Source of the DNA: Paraburkholderia bannensis NBRC 103871
Lineage (GTDB): Bacteria > Pseudomonadota > Gammaproteobacteria > Burkholderiales > Burkholderiaceae
Assembly: GCF_000685015.1 (NCBI RefSeq)
Contig: NZ_BAYA01000008.1
Coordinates: forward strand, 1 to 64,000
Direction of reading: 5' to 3'
DNA: 64,000 nt
A model generated the notes under the pieces. It did no database searches and had not been told where the DNA came from. It saw nothing but the letters and a program-made list of their open reading frames with translations. Shown piece by piece: positions 38,451 to 48,790 of the stretch; within the stretch, counting starts at the first letter, position 1; each line of letters opens with the position of its first letter. Both the position numbers and the translations under genes were made by a program.

Positions 38451-39067
38451 ACTGCATGCTGCTACTGCGTACTTCACTTTCTACCTCTGCTGCTTCATAC
38501 ACCTGCGAGTACTGCTTACTGCAACAACTCATGCAACCTCTCTGCGTACTGCGACTTCTACTGCTTACTGCTTACTGCTTACTGCTTACTGCTTACTGCT
38601 TACTGCAACTTCTACTGCCTCTTTCTCACGCAACTGCTACTGCAACATCTACTGCGTACCGCAACGACTCAAGCAACAACACAACAACATCAACTGCGTG
38701 CTACGTACTGCTACTGCGTACTACACCTCTGTGCTGACTTCGACCTTCTACTGCGTACTGCAACTGCTACTACGTACCGCATGCTGCAACTGCTAACTAC
38801 TCAAGCAACAACCAGAACAACTTCAACTGCGTACTGCAACTGCTGACCACTACTGCGTACTACACCTCTGTGCTTGCTTCGACCTTCTACTGCGTACTGC
38901 AACTTCTACTACTCACTACCTGCAACCACTGCTAACCACTGCTAACCACTCAAGCAACAACACAACAACTTCAACTGCGCACTGCAACTGCCTGACACAC
39001 CTCTGTGCTCACTGCAACCTTCTACTGCTCCACTCACTACCACTTCTACTGCTACTACTCGCACTGC
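38451..39067. repeat. Strand-asymmetric ACTGC repeat tract
   Basis: By hand count about 38 copies of ACTGC lie on the plus strand in ~617 bp, and no GCAGT was seen on that strand. It includes six perfect tandem TTACTGC heptamers (38565-38606). A higher-order unit begins ACTCAAGCAACAAC at 38667, 38799 and 38948 (periods 132 and 149 bp). An ACACCTCTGTGCT block is found in all three units. The plus strand is C-rich and G-poor, unlike the surrounding genes. No credible protein is encoded. Confidence 0.9.
38565..38606. repeat. (TTACTGC)6 microsatellite
   Basis: Six perfect head-to-tail TTACTGC heptamers, preceded by one CTACTGC variant (38558-38564). A candidate for slipped-strand length variation. 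Confidence 0.92.
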
Positions 39068-39137
39068 ATTTACAACCGCCTTCTTCGCGAAGCCGCTGCA
39101 CACCGCAGCTCCGCTTCAACTCACAGCCACGCCCTGC

Positions 39138-39467
39138 TTAGTGGCCGAAATACACTGCCTGCGACGGCGTGACATGTGCCGGTTGCACAGCCGGGCCGCC
39201 AGCCTGCGACGTGCCAACTGCCGGCGCGCCGTAACCGCTGGTGTCGCCGCGAGCCAGCTTTTCCTGGGTCACGCGCGCCTGGGCGGCTTGAAGATTTTCG
39301 GGGTAATTCACACGGTCGGCCGACGGGTTGTAGCCAGCCTGTTCGAGCTCGACGAGCTCGGCGCGCACCTGGGCGCGGGTCAAGCCTTGCTGGCTCGACT
39401 GGGCAAACGAAAGCGACGGAACAACGAGAGCGGCTGCCACGACGACTGCGGGGATAAGCTTCTTCAT
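39138..39467 (-). CDS. DUF4148 family secreted protein
   Basis: 109 aa with a signal peptide (MKKLIPAVVVAAALVVPSLSFAQ). The short mature part has the DUF4148 core (GLTRAQVRAELVELEQAGYNPSADRVNYPENLQAAQARV). These small periplasmic proteins occur in many copies in Burkholderia relatives; function unknown. Its 3' side runs into the ACTGC tract without a nearer terminator, so a ~690-nt 3' UTR is possible. Confidence 0.9.
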   Translation of the reverse strand: MKKLIPAVVVAAALVVPSLSFAQSSQQGLTRAQVRAELVELEQAGYNPSADRVNYPENLQAAQARVTQEKLARGDTSGYGAPAVGTSQAGGPAVQPAHVTPSQAVYFGH

Positions 39468-39597
39468 GATTTGACCTCCATCTGTTTTATTGACGCTTCC
39501 GGGCGGGTGTTCATGTCCGTCTGCGATTGACTGAAGTCTAGGCTCTTATCCGCTCTAGGGAAAACCCTAATTACAAAATACACCGTTGCGAAAACGG

Positions 39598-39630
39598 TAA
39601 TAAAAAAGGGGAACCTCATGAGGTCCCCCT
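39598..39630 (-). terminator. Intrinsic terminator of gnd
   Basis: On the minus strand, the stem AGGGGGACCTCA / TGAGGTTCCCCT (one mismatch) is followed by TTTTTATTA. It lies about 90 bp beyond the gnd stop. Confidence 0.82.
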
Positions 39631-39722
39631 ATTCATTCGACGAATACCCGCAACGACAATGCGGGCAATAGCCGCAGTGAACGCTGACCTAGCCGCCCAC
39701 TACGACCTGCCGGTTGATGCGA

Positions 39723-41135
<1,413 letters not shown>

Positions 41136-41387
41136 GTTGACTCTCCACTTCAATCGATTGGGGTGACGCTCGCGCAGGTCTTGCGCAAGACGTCGATCGT
41201 GCAAGGATAAGGGAAACGCTCCAACGATGCGTGATTGCGGGCAAGGGCTACAGCGCGCTTTCGCCTCGCCTTTGCGCCTGCAATCGCGCCTGCAACCGCG
41301 CGTTCAATCGCACCTGCATTCGTCTTCGCATTGTCTTCGTGTCCGGCGCACGCTTTGTGGGCGCGCGCCGCTTATCGAGGGCCGCGA

Positions 41388-42041
41388 TTATCGCTCAGTT
41401 GACGCCTGCTGGGCGCTCGCAGCCAACTTCTCCTTGCGAAAAACTACCGTGAAATTGTTTGCCGGCATCGGCACGACAGCCTCGCAAACGAAGCCCTCGG
41501 CGCGCGCAAGCGCATCGACGGCCTCAAGGTCGCGCACGCCCCATGCCGGATCACGCGCACGCAGATCGGCGTCGAAGGCTTCGTTCGACGGCGCCGTGTG
41601 CGCGCCGTCGCGCCGGTACGGCCCGTACAGCACCAGCACGCCGCCCGGCGCAATGCGCGCGCCCGCGCCTTTCGTCAGCGCAATCGCGGCTTCCCACGGC
41701 GCAATGTGGATCATGTTGATGCAGACGATCGCATCGACCGACTCGATCGGCCATGGTTCGCTGCGCACGTCCAGATCCAGCGGCGCACGCAGGTTCGCGA
41801 GGCCGGCGTGCGCGCGCCACGCGTCGATGGAGGCGCGAGCGCGCGGATCGGCGTCGCTCGGCTGCCAGTCGATGCCGGGCAGCGCCGCCGCGAAATGCAC
41901 GGCGTGCTGGCCCGTGCCGCTCGCGATCTCCAGCACCGTGCCGCGCGCGGGCAGCGCCATGCGCAGGACGTCGAGGATCGGCGCGGCGTTGCGCGCGGCG
42001 GCGGGCGCGGTGAGGCGCAGGCTGGCTTGAGGGTCGGTCAT
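41388..42041 (-). CDS. DUF938 family SAM-dependent methyltransferase
   Basis: 217 aa class-I methyltransferase fold: motif I VLEIASGTGQHAVHFAAALP, motif II WQPSDADPRA, and VDAIVCINMIHIAPWEAAIAL. These are typical of DUF938 proteins whose substrate is unknown. The ATG at 42041 was chosen over a TTG 12 bp upstream; neither has a strong ribosome site. It follows the PPOX-type gene by 27 bp, so the two may be co-transcribed. Confidence 0.85.
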   Translation of the reverse strand: MTDPQASLRLTAPAAARNAAPILDVLRMALPARGTVLEIASGTGQHAVHFAAALPGIDWQPSDADPRARASIDAWRAHAGLANLRAPLDLDVRSEPWPIESVDAIVCINMIHIAPWEAAIALTKGAGARIAPGGVLVLYGPYRRDGAHTAPSNEAFDADLRARDPAWGVRDLEAVDALARAEGFVCEAVVPMPANNFTVVFRKEKLAASAQQASTER

Positions 42042-42068
42042 CGGGTTCGGCAAATGTCGGTTTTCAGT

Positions 42069-42695
42069 TCAGTAGAGGCTCTTTTTCATGCGCTCGGCGA
42101 GATCGGCTTCGTAGCGTTCGACGTCGAAGCCCTCGCCGTATTGCTCGTCGCTTACGCGGCGCAGCATTTCACCGGCGCTCGGCAGTTGCGAGCGCTCCAC
42201 GAAGCGCGCCGGATCCCAGAGATTCGAGCGCGCAATCGCCTTGGCGCAGTGGAAATACACGCTTTCGACCTCGATCAGCAGCACCGAGCGCGGCGGCTTG
42301 CCGTCGACGGCGCAACTTTCTAGCAGCGCCGCATCGAGACTCACGCGCGCACGGCCATTGACGCGCAGCGTCTCGCCCACGCCCGGCACCATGAACAGCA
42401 GTCCGACCTGCGGCGCGGCCACGACGTTACGCAGGCTGTCGACGCGATTGTTGCCGGGCCGGTCGGGCAGCGCGAGCGTGCGCGAATCGAGGATCCTCAC
42501 GAAACCGGGCGCGTCGCCACGCGGCGAGCAGTCGAGCCCGTCCGGGCCACCCGAGGCGAGCACCACGAACGGCGACAGCTCGATAAAGCGGCGGTAATCC
42601 GCATTGATATGGTCGATTTCCTTGCGCAGCGAGCGTTCGTTCGGCGCGCCGTAGTGCGCTTCGAGTTCGGCGGTCGTGTTCATCGTGTTCAGCAT
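42069..42695 (-). CDS. Pyridoxamine 5'-phosphate oxidase-type flavoprotein
   Basis: 208 aa split-barrel FMN-binding protein. The pattern is that of the MSMEG_1061-type PPOX family (FVVLASGGPDGLDCSPRGDAPGFVRILDSRTLALPDRPGNNRVDSLRNVVAAPQVGLLFMVPGVGETLRVNGRARV). It probably reduces or binds a small molecule with FMN; substrate unknown. GAGGAAG 6 bp before the ATG at 42695 decides the start. Confidence 0.88.
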   Translation of the reverse strand: MLNTMNTTAELEAHYGAPNERSLRKEIDHINADYRRFIELSPFVVLASGGPDGLDCSPRGDAPGFVRILDSRTLALPDRPGNNRVDSLRNVVAAPQVGLLFMVPGVGETLRVNGRARVSLDAALLESCAVDGKPPRSVLLIEVESVYFHCAKAIARSNLWDPARFVERSQLPSAGEMLRRVSDEQYGEGFDVERYEADLAERMKKSLY

Positions 42696-42749
42696 GGGGC
42701 ACTTCCTCGTCGATGGATCGAATCTGGAGCGATGCAAATCAACAGCGAA

Positions 42750-43640
42750 TCAGGCCGCGAGGCGCGCGACGAGCGCTTCGAGCGTGGCCGCGCAGGGCGC
42801 CGCCACCTTGAGCGCAAGCAGCGGATCGGCGCGCGTCTTGCCGAGGTTGATGGCCGCAACCGGCTTGCCGCGCTGCTGCGCCCAGGCGCAAAAGCGATAG
42901 CCCGAATACACCATCAGCGACGAGCCCACCACGAGCACCGCGTCCGCCGCATCGAGCGCCGCCGACGCCGCGGCCACGCGCTCGCGCGGCACGTTCTCGC
43001 CGAAGAACACCACGGAGGGCTTGAGCATGCCGCCGCAAGCCGCGCAGGCCGGAATGTCGAAGGCATTGGCGCCGTCGAAGTCGAGATGGGCGTCGCCGTC
43101 GGCGGCCGGTTCGGCGAGTGCGCCCGCCACGGCCGGGTTACGCGCGACCAGTTCCGGCTGGATCGAGGCGCGCGTGTACTGCGCGCCGCAATCGAGGCAA
43201 TGCACGTGGCCGATGCTGCCGTGCAGCTCGATCACGTCGCGGCTGCCCGCACGCTGATGCAGGCCGTCGACGTTCTGCGTGACGAGCGCGCCGACCCGTT
43301 GCGCCGCGTCGAGCTGCGCGAGCGCGCGGTGCGCGCCGTTGGGCTGCGCAAGGCCGACGGTCGGCCAGCCGATCATGCTGCGCGCCCAGTAGCGGCGTCG
43401 CCAGCTTTCCGAACCGAGAAACTCTTGCAGCGTGATGGGCGGCGAGCGCTTCCAGGCGCCGTTGTCGTCGCGATAGCCCGGGATGCCCGAATCGGTGCTG
43501 ATACCCGCGCCGGTCAGCACGAACAGGCGCGGGTGACGCTCGATGAACGCGTGAAGCGCGTCGAGCGCGGCGGTTTCCAGGGTGGCCGGTGCGGGCGAGA
43601 CCACGGAATTGACGGCGATGAGCGGGGCGGGATCGGGCAT
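42750..43640 (-). CDS. NAD-dependent deacylase of the sirtuin (Sir2) family
   Basis: 296 aa. NAD-binding GAGISTDSGIPGYRD, TQNVDGLH, catalytic His in ELHGSIGHVHC, a zinc site from two Cys pairs (CLDC and CAAC, about 60 residues apart) and VVGSSLMVYSGYRF. The pattern is a class-II (SIRT4-like) sirtuin, so deacylation other than plain deacetylation is possible. A long insert between the Cys pairs contains an acidic stretch. Located between the PPOX gene and a small Cys-rich protein. Confidence 0.92.
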   Translation of the reverse strand: MPDPAPLIAVNSVVSPAPATLETAALDALHAFIERHPRLFVLTGAGISTDSGIPGYRDDNGAWKRSPPITLQEFLGSESWRRRYWARSMIGWPTVGLAQPNGAHRALAQLDAAQRVGALVTQNVDGLHQRAGSRDVIELHGSIGHVHCLDCGAQYTRASIQPELVARNPAVAGALAEPAADGDAHLDFDGANAFDIPACAACGGMLKPSVVFFGENVPRERVAAASAALDAADAVLVVGSSLMVYSGYRFCAWAQQRGKPVAAINLGKTRADPLLALKVAAPCAATLEALVARLAA

Positions 43641-43701
43641 GGCTCGGGACGTGACTCGACTCGGCGGGGCTTGGCGTGGCGTGGCGTGAAGTGGCGGCTT
43701 G

Positions 43702-43914
43702 CTAGCCCGTCGCTTTCGCGGATTGTTCCGCTGCCGGCTGACGTTGCGCCTCGCGCGTTTCCCACGCCGCGAGTTCGGCGCGGTAACGGCTCACTTCGTC
43801 GTTGTACAGATCGAAGACGCAAGGGTCGCAGCCGCTTTGGCAGCAGGCGTTGTCATCGGGCCGCTCGGGCGGCTGCGGACGCGGATCGTCCTCGGGACGC
43901 GGGGGCAAAGACAT
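43702..43914 (-). CDS. Small oxidoreductase-like-domain protein
   Basis: 70 aa with a Cys cluster (NACCQSGCDPCVFDLYNDEVSRYRAELAAWE), which is the oxidoreductase-like N-terminal domain (PF09791 type). Pro-rich start and Ala/Gln-rich end. It may bind a metal or Fe-S cluster; role unknown. A TATACT -10 candidate lies on the minus strand about 40 bp upstream. Confidence 0.82.
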   Translation of the reverse strand: MSLPPRPEDDPRPQPPERPDDNACCQSGCDPCVFDLYNDEVSRYRAELAAWETREAQRQPAAEQSAKATG

Positions 43915-44012
43915 GAAGGGACAGGCTTTTTAAGCAGAACGCCTTCCAGTATACGGGAGGGCGTCGAGGTGCGTTGAGGGCGCTGCAGGGGGCCATGTCT
44001 GGCGCCTGGTGA

Positions 44013-44549
44013 CTAGTCGTCGCTCAAGCGCGCATACAACTGAAAATTTCCGGGTATGCCGCGGATCATGCGATAGGAGCGAAGCAACCCCTCGTGCCGA
44101 TACCGGCACTTCTGCAGCACGCGCGCCGAGCCTGAGTTCGTCTCAAGCACTGTCGCCTGCACTCGAATAAATCCAAATGCCGAAAACGACCATTCAGTCA
44201 CCGCCGAGCATACGGCGCTCGCAATGCCCCTGCCCCAATAGTCAGGCGCAAGGTCATACGCGATTTCAGCGGTACGGTTGACGTCGGAGACGGTATGAAA
44301 CCCTATCGTGCCAATCAGGTCGCCAGCAATGTCGTTGACGATCGCCAACCGCCTGATTGAGGACGGCAACTCAGAGTCAAACCCATCAAACATCGGCAGA
44401 AGGTCATTTTCCGATTGCAGGTTCCAGCTAGTGTGCCGGACAACGTCAGGCTTGCGCAGATAGGCATACCACGAAGGCAAATCATGGCGTTCGAGCTGAC
44501 GTAGCGAGAGGCCTGGATAGCCTGACTGAGGCGCGTTGTGAATTTTCAT
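44013..44549 (-). CDS. GNAT-family N-acetyltransferase (RimJ/RimL type)
   Basis: 178 aa. LSLRQLERHDLPSWYAYLRKPDVVRHTSW at the start, the acetyl-CoA loop region AYDLAPDYWGRGIASAVCSAVTEWSF and RVQATVLETNSGSARVLQKCRYRHEGLLRSYRMIRG are typical. GAGGAA precedes the ATG at 44549. Somewhat lower GC and less biased codon use than the neighbours, which may mean a more recent acquisition. Substrate unknown. Confidence 0.88.
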   Translation of the reverse strand: MKIHNAPQSGYPGLSLRQLERHDLPSWYAYLRKPDVVRHTSWNLQSENDLLPMFDGFDSELPSSIRRLAIVNDIAGDLIGTIGFHTVSDVNRTAEIAYDLAPDYWGRGIASAVCSAVTEWSFSAFGFIRVQATVLETNSGSARVLQKCRYRHEGLLRSYRMIRGIPGNFQLYARLSDD

Positions 44550-44656
44550 CGTTGTTTCCTCGGTAGGGAGAGTGCGCGTAAAGCCCGCAACCATGGCGGT
44601 GAAAGAGGCATGGCCAGGCTCGGCGAAAACTTACCCCTGCAACTTCAACGTCAACC

Positions 44657-45541
44657 TCAACTCAACCCCAGCCCCGCCCGCAACACCTCTACAAACGCCC
44701 TGCCCGCCTGCGAATCCATGCCTCCGTCGCGCCACACCGCGAACACGCCGACCGTCAGTTCCGGCGCGACGCGCCGGATCGCCACCGGTTCGCCCGCGCT
44801 GCGCGCCGTGATCTCGTCGAGCAGCACACGCCCCACACCGCGCGCCGCGAGCGAGCGCGCCACGTACCAGGTCTGCGCCTCGACGGCGGCAAGCTGCCCG
44901 TCCACGCCCTGCGTTTCGAGCCAATGCCCGATAGCCTCGCCCAGCGGATCGACATTGCCAATGCTGATCCATTCGCCCGCGACGCACTCCTCAAGCGCGA
45001 GCGGCGCGTCTTCGGGCGACGGGTCGTCGGGCGGCGCGACACACACCACGGCGGTGCGCCCGAGCTCGAACGCCTCGATGCCTGGCCGCGCGGGCGGGTT
45101 CAGCGCAACGCCCACGTCGAGTTCGCGCGTAAGCAGGGCGTTGAGCAGTTCATCGGTATGGCGGGTCTGGATCTTGAGCGAGACGTCCGGATAGCTCGCG
45201 CGGAACGCTTCGACGGCCTGTGGAATCAGGCTCATCCCGAGGCTGGGCAGGCAGCCGATCCGCAGCAATCCTTGCGGACGCAACGAAAGATTGCGGGCGA
45301 GATCGCGAATGCTGTCGAGATTCGACTGCAGCTTCTGCGTTTCGGCGAACAGCAGTTCGGCTTCGCGCGTGGGCTGCAGGCGGCCGTGAGCACGCGCGAA
45401 CAGCTTGAGGCCCGCGCTGCGCTCGGCATGCGCGAGCACTTTGCTCACGGCGGGCTGCGAGACGCACAGCAACTCGGCGGCCTTGGAAAGCGAGCCGGTG
45501 CGCATGATCGCGTGGAAGACTTCGATATGACGTAGACGCAT
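44657..45541 (-). CDS. LysR-family regulator
   Basis: 294 aa. HTH MRLRHIEVFHAIMRTGSLSKAAELLCVSQPAVSKVLAHAERSAGLKLF, then a full substrate-binding domain (LLRIGCLPSLGMSLIPQAVEAFRASYPDVSLKIQTRHTDELL). The HTH resembles regulators of amino-acid and opine catabolism (NocR/OccR-like). No divergent partner gene is adjacent, so the target is unclear. Confidence 0.9.
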   Translation of the reverse strand: MRLRHIEVFHAIMRTGSLSKAAELLCVSQPAVSKVLAHAERSAGLKLFARAHGRLQPTREAELLFAETQKLQSNLDSIRDLARNLSLRPQGLLRIGCLPSLGMSLIPQAVEAFRASYPDVSLKIQTRHTDELLNALLTRELDVGVALNPPARPGIEAFELGRTAVVCVAPPDDPSPEDAPLALEECVAGEWISIGNVDPLGEAIGHWLETQGVDGQLAAVEAQTWYVARSLAARGVGRVLLDEITARSAGEPVAIRRVAPELTVGVFAVWRDGGMDSQAGRAFVEVLRAGLGLS

Positions 45542-45642
45542 GGTGCGCGAGCCGTATGCAGGCCAGCCTCAGGCATGGCCCGCATACCGCGGAACAAAAG
45601 CGCAAGGATAGCGCGTCCGGGCCCGTCGACGGTCGCGCTCAT

Positions 45643-45697
45643 CGGCAAAAACAACGGCAAAAACACGGGCAAAAAGCACCGGCAAAAGCCCGCAAAA
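45643..45697. repeat. Irregular GGCAAAAA repeat
   Basis: GGCAAAAACAAC, GGCAAAAACACG, GGCAAAAAGCAC and GGCAAAAGCCC follow one another between the LysR gene and the DUF2252 stop. Units are about 12 bp and imperfect. Confidence 0.7.
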
Positions 45698-45700
45698 AAA

Positions 45701-47110
45701 TCACACGCGGAAATCGGCCGCCATGTCCTCGTCGCTGCGCGCGGAAATCTCGCCGCTGCGCGCCGCTTTCACGAATGCGTCGTAGTCGCGCTCCACCTGA
45801 TCCGCGTAGGCCGCGCCGTAACCCACGAGCGCTTCGGCAAACTGATCGCTGCGGCCGATATACGCGGCAATTTCAATCGCCGAGTTACCCGACTTCGCGT
45901 GCGCACGCGCCATCGCCCAGCCGCACATGCGCGCATAACCGGCGAGCAGCGTGCTGTCGAGCAGATCGAGTTCGACCGAAAGCTTCATGTCGCGCAACTG
46001 CCGAAAATAAAAGTGCCGCCCCGACGGCCCGGTCGACCAGCCTAGGAACAGGTCGCTCGCGGCCTGCAACAGGCGCTGCCCATGCACGACGCGCGCGCCT
46101 TCGTGCTTGAACGCGGGAGACTTGAAATACTGCGAAATCACCGAACGGCGCGCCTCCTTGATTTGCAGGAACAGCGGCTTGTCATAGTGATCGACGAGCA
46201 TCATCACGAGGCAGCGCGTGCCCACGCTGCCCACGCCCACCACCTTGAATACGAGATCCTGGATCTCGAAGTGCTCCAGCAACTCGCGGCGCTCGGGCGC
46301 GAGCGTCTTCAGGTAGGCATCGTATGTGGGCGTGATGAGCGAGCGCCAGTCGCCGAGCGTCAGCCAGTTGTCTTCGGATTCGTAGAGCGAGTTCGGGCCG
46401 TGTACGTGAAAGAGCGCGGGCGGCGCATCGCGGATCGTCCAGTGCGCGCCGTCACGATATGCCAGCTTCTCCAGCATGCTTTCGTGCGTGCGGCCCGCGG
46501 CCTTCTCCATGCCCCGGCGGATCATGCGGCGGCCTTCCGGCGTGAGCGCGCCTTCGGCCATGCGGTCGAAGGTGATCTTGTCGTACCAGAGTTCGAGCGC
46601 GCCGAATTCCGAGTACTGGCGCATGCGGTCGCGATAGGTGTTCACGACCGTCATCACCAGGTCCTCCGCCACGCCGCGCGAATAGCGCATGTGCCGCGCG
46701 GCGACGACGAAGCTCGCGACCAGCCGCTTGAGATCCCATTCCCAGGGGCCGGGCGCGACCTCGTCGAAATCGTTGAGATCGAAGACCAGCTGGCGCTCGG
46801 GCGTCGCGAAGCCGCCGAAATTCAGCAGATGGCCGTCGCCGCAAATCTGCATCGCCATGCCGGTGTTGGGCACCTGGGCGAGGTCGTGCGCCTGGAGCAC
46901 GGCGCTGCCGCGAAAGAACGTGAACGGCGAAACGATCATGCGCCCGTAACGCAGCGGCACGAGATTGGGCACGCGGCCTTCACTGCTTTCCTTGAGTAGC
47001 GCGAGCGGGTCGCGCTTGAGATCGCCCACCATGCGGTGGCTCGAACGCTTCGCCTTTTCGCGCGCGGCGCGTCCGGCCGCTTCGCGTTCCGCAACGGTCC
47101 TTCCATTCAT
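45701..47110 (-). CDS. DUF2252 family protein
   Basis: 469 aa. The DUF2252 core resembles an aminoglycoside-phosphotransferase-like fold: PFTFFRGSAVLQAHDL, the CGDGHLLNFGGFATPERQLVFDLNDFDEVAPGPWEWDLKRLVASFVVAARH block (catalytic-loop-like H-x-x-N and DxD), and KVVGVGSVGTRCLVMMLVD. Function is unknown; a small-molecule or protein kinase role is only a guess. GGGAG before the ATG at 47110 decides the start. Divergent from gltS. Confidence 0.87.
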   Translation of the reverse strand: MNGRTVAEREAAGRAAREKAKRSSHRMVGDLKRDPLALLKESSEGRVPNLVPLRYGRMIVSPFTFFRGSAVLQAHDLAQVPNTGMAMQICGDGHLLNFGGFATPERQLVFDLNDFDEVAPGPWEWDLKRLVASFVVAARHMRYSRGVAEDLVMTVVNTYRDRMRQYSEFGALELWYDKITFDRMAEGALTPEGRRMIRRGMEKAAGRTHESMLEKLAYRDGAHWTIRDAPPALFHVHGPNSLYESEDNWLTLGDWRSLITPTYDAYLKTLAPERRELLEHFEIQDLVFKVVGVGSVGTRCLVMMLVDHYDKPLFLQIKEARRSVISQYFKSPAFKHEGARVVHGQRLLQAASDLFLGWSTGPSGRHFYFRQLRDMKLSVELDLLDSTLLAGYARMCGWAMARAHAKSGNSAIEIAAYIGRSDQFAEALVGYGAAYADQVERDYDAFVKAARSGEISARSDEDMAADFRV

Positions 47111-47378
47111 GAACTGCTCCCGTTCTTGAGGATGTTCGTGGATGCCGTGATTCGTCCCGCATCGGCGCGCCTGCTCGTCTTCCCGTCTGCTCGTCTGACA
47201 GAACAAGGCGCCTGCGTATTTAAGCGTGTGGCCCTCTTTCGCGCAAGCGCCCATTGTGCGCGCAACGCCCGCCACGCTCGTGTACCGTGCGCACTGGACG
47301 TCGCGCGCGGGGACGGCGTCAGCGGGCTGTCCCGGACGCGTGAGCCGGGTTCGACCTTCGCCGCATCGCGAGGCCTCA

Positions 47379-48590
47379 ATGAATGTCGACGTTTATGGAA
47401 CGCTCGTCGCTGCGTCGCTCGTGCTGCTGCTCGGCAACCGGCTCGTGGCCGCGCTGCCGCTGCTGCGCCGCTGGACGATTCCAGAGCCCGTGGCGGGCGG
47501 CCTCGTGGCCGCGCTCGTGCTGTTCGGCCTGCATGCGTTCGCTAACATCGACGTAAGCTTCGACGCTTCGCTGCAGACGCCGCTGATGCTCGCGTTCTTC
47601 GCGACCATCGGACTCAATGCGAATCTCGCGAGCCTCAAGGCAGGCGGCCCGATGCTCGCGCGCTTTCTGGTCGTGGTCATCGGCCTGCTGGTGCTGCAGA
47701 ACGTGGTCGGCATCGGGCTCGCCTATGCGCTGGGCGTCGATCCGCTGTTCGGCTTGCTGGGCGGCTCGGTCTCGCTGTCCGGCGGGCATGGCACCGGCGC
47801 AGCGTGGGGCAAGGTCTTCACCGAGCATCACGGCTTGCAGTCCGCGACCGAAGCCGCCATCGCCTGCGCGACCTTCGGGCTCGTGATGGGCGGCATCCTC
47901 GGCGGCCCGGTCGCGCAACGTCTGCTCAAGCGGCTTGGGCGCGGCGCAGACGCGATCGAAGGCCAGCAGGCGAAGGGCAGCGCCGATGCCCAGGCGTTCG
48001 AGGAGCCCAAAGCCGAGCAGCCCACCACCGCCGCCGCCTTCATCGGAACGCTCACGCTGATCGCCATCAGTCTCGCGGCCGGCAACGTCATTGCGCGCTG
48101 GCTCGTGGGCACGCCCGCGGAGCTGCCGGCGTTCGTTTGCGTGCTGTTCGTGGCGGTGCTGCTCGCCAACGGGCTCGCGCTCGCGGGCCGCCCGGTCACC
48201 GCCCATGCCGTGGCGCTGATCGGCAACGTGAGCCTGGCGCTGTTCCTCGCGATGGCGCTCATGACGCTGCGGCTCTGGGATCTGGCCGCGCTCGCGTTGC
48301 CGGTATTCTCGATCCTCGTCGCGCAGACGGTGCTGATGGTGCTCTACGCCCTCTTCGTCACGTTCCGCGTGATGGGCGCGAACTACGACGCCGTCGTGCT
48401 CGCAGCGGGCCATTGCGGCTTTGGGCTGGGTGCGACGCCCACCGCCATCGCCAACATGCAGGCCGTGACTGCGCGCTTCGGTCACTCGCATCTCGCGTTT
48501 CTGGTTGTGCCGATGGTCGCCGCATTCTTTATCGATATCGCCAACGCCATCGTCATCAAGCTGTTTCTCGCCTTGCCGATCTTTCAGTAA
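47379..48590 (+). CDS. gltS: Sodium/glutamate symporter
   Basis: 403 aa inner-membrane carrier with 10-12 helices in two inverted halves. It carries the ESS-family signatures LSGGHGTGAAWGKVF and GHCGFGLGATPTAIANMQAV. It imports glutamate with Na+. Starts at ATG 47379 (NVDVYGTLVAASLVLLLGNRLV). Single gene. Confidence 0.93.
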   Translation: MNVDVYGTLVAASLVLLLGNRLVAALPLLRRWTIPEPVAGGLVAALVLFGLHAFANIDVSFDASLQTPLMLAFFATIGLNANLASLKAGGPMLARFLVVVIGLLVLQNVVGIGLAYALGVDPLFGLLGGSVSLSGGHGTGAAWGKVFTEHHGLQSATEAAIACATFGLVMGGILGGPVAQRLLKRLGRGADAIEGQQAKGSADAQAFEEPKAEQPTTAAAFIGTLTLIAISLAAGNVIARWLVGTPAELPAFVCVLFVAVLLANGLALAGRPVTAHAVALIGNVSLALFLAMALMTLRLWDLAALALPVFSILVAQTVLMVLYALFVTFRVMGANYDAVVLAAGHCGFGLGATPTAIANMQAVTARFGHSHLAFLVVPMVAAFFIDIANAIVIKLFLALPIFQ

Positions 48591-48790
48591 ATCAGCGTGT
48601 AGAACAGCGCCGATTCCATAAGTCATCCTTGATGCTTCGACGGAGAAACTTTAACTGTCGTTAATCGATGGCTGCCCCTATGCTCGAATCATCGTCCGTT
48701 TTCATCGTCCGCTTCGGTCGTCTGTCTGCCAGACGCATGAGCGGCAAGCGAACAACGGACACGCGGCTTTCAACGTCATTGGGGAATCAC

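Noticed and set aside
38456..38737. 93-aa frame in the ACTGC tract
   Set aside because: It merely translates the repeat (Leu, Thr, Cys, Tyr runs), lacks a ribosome site, and the frame is not kept across the tract.
38451..39067. CRISPR array
   Set aside because: The repeats are short, nested and irregular, with no constant spacer length and no cas genes nearby.
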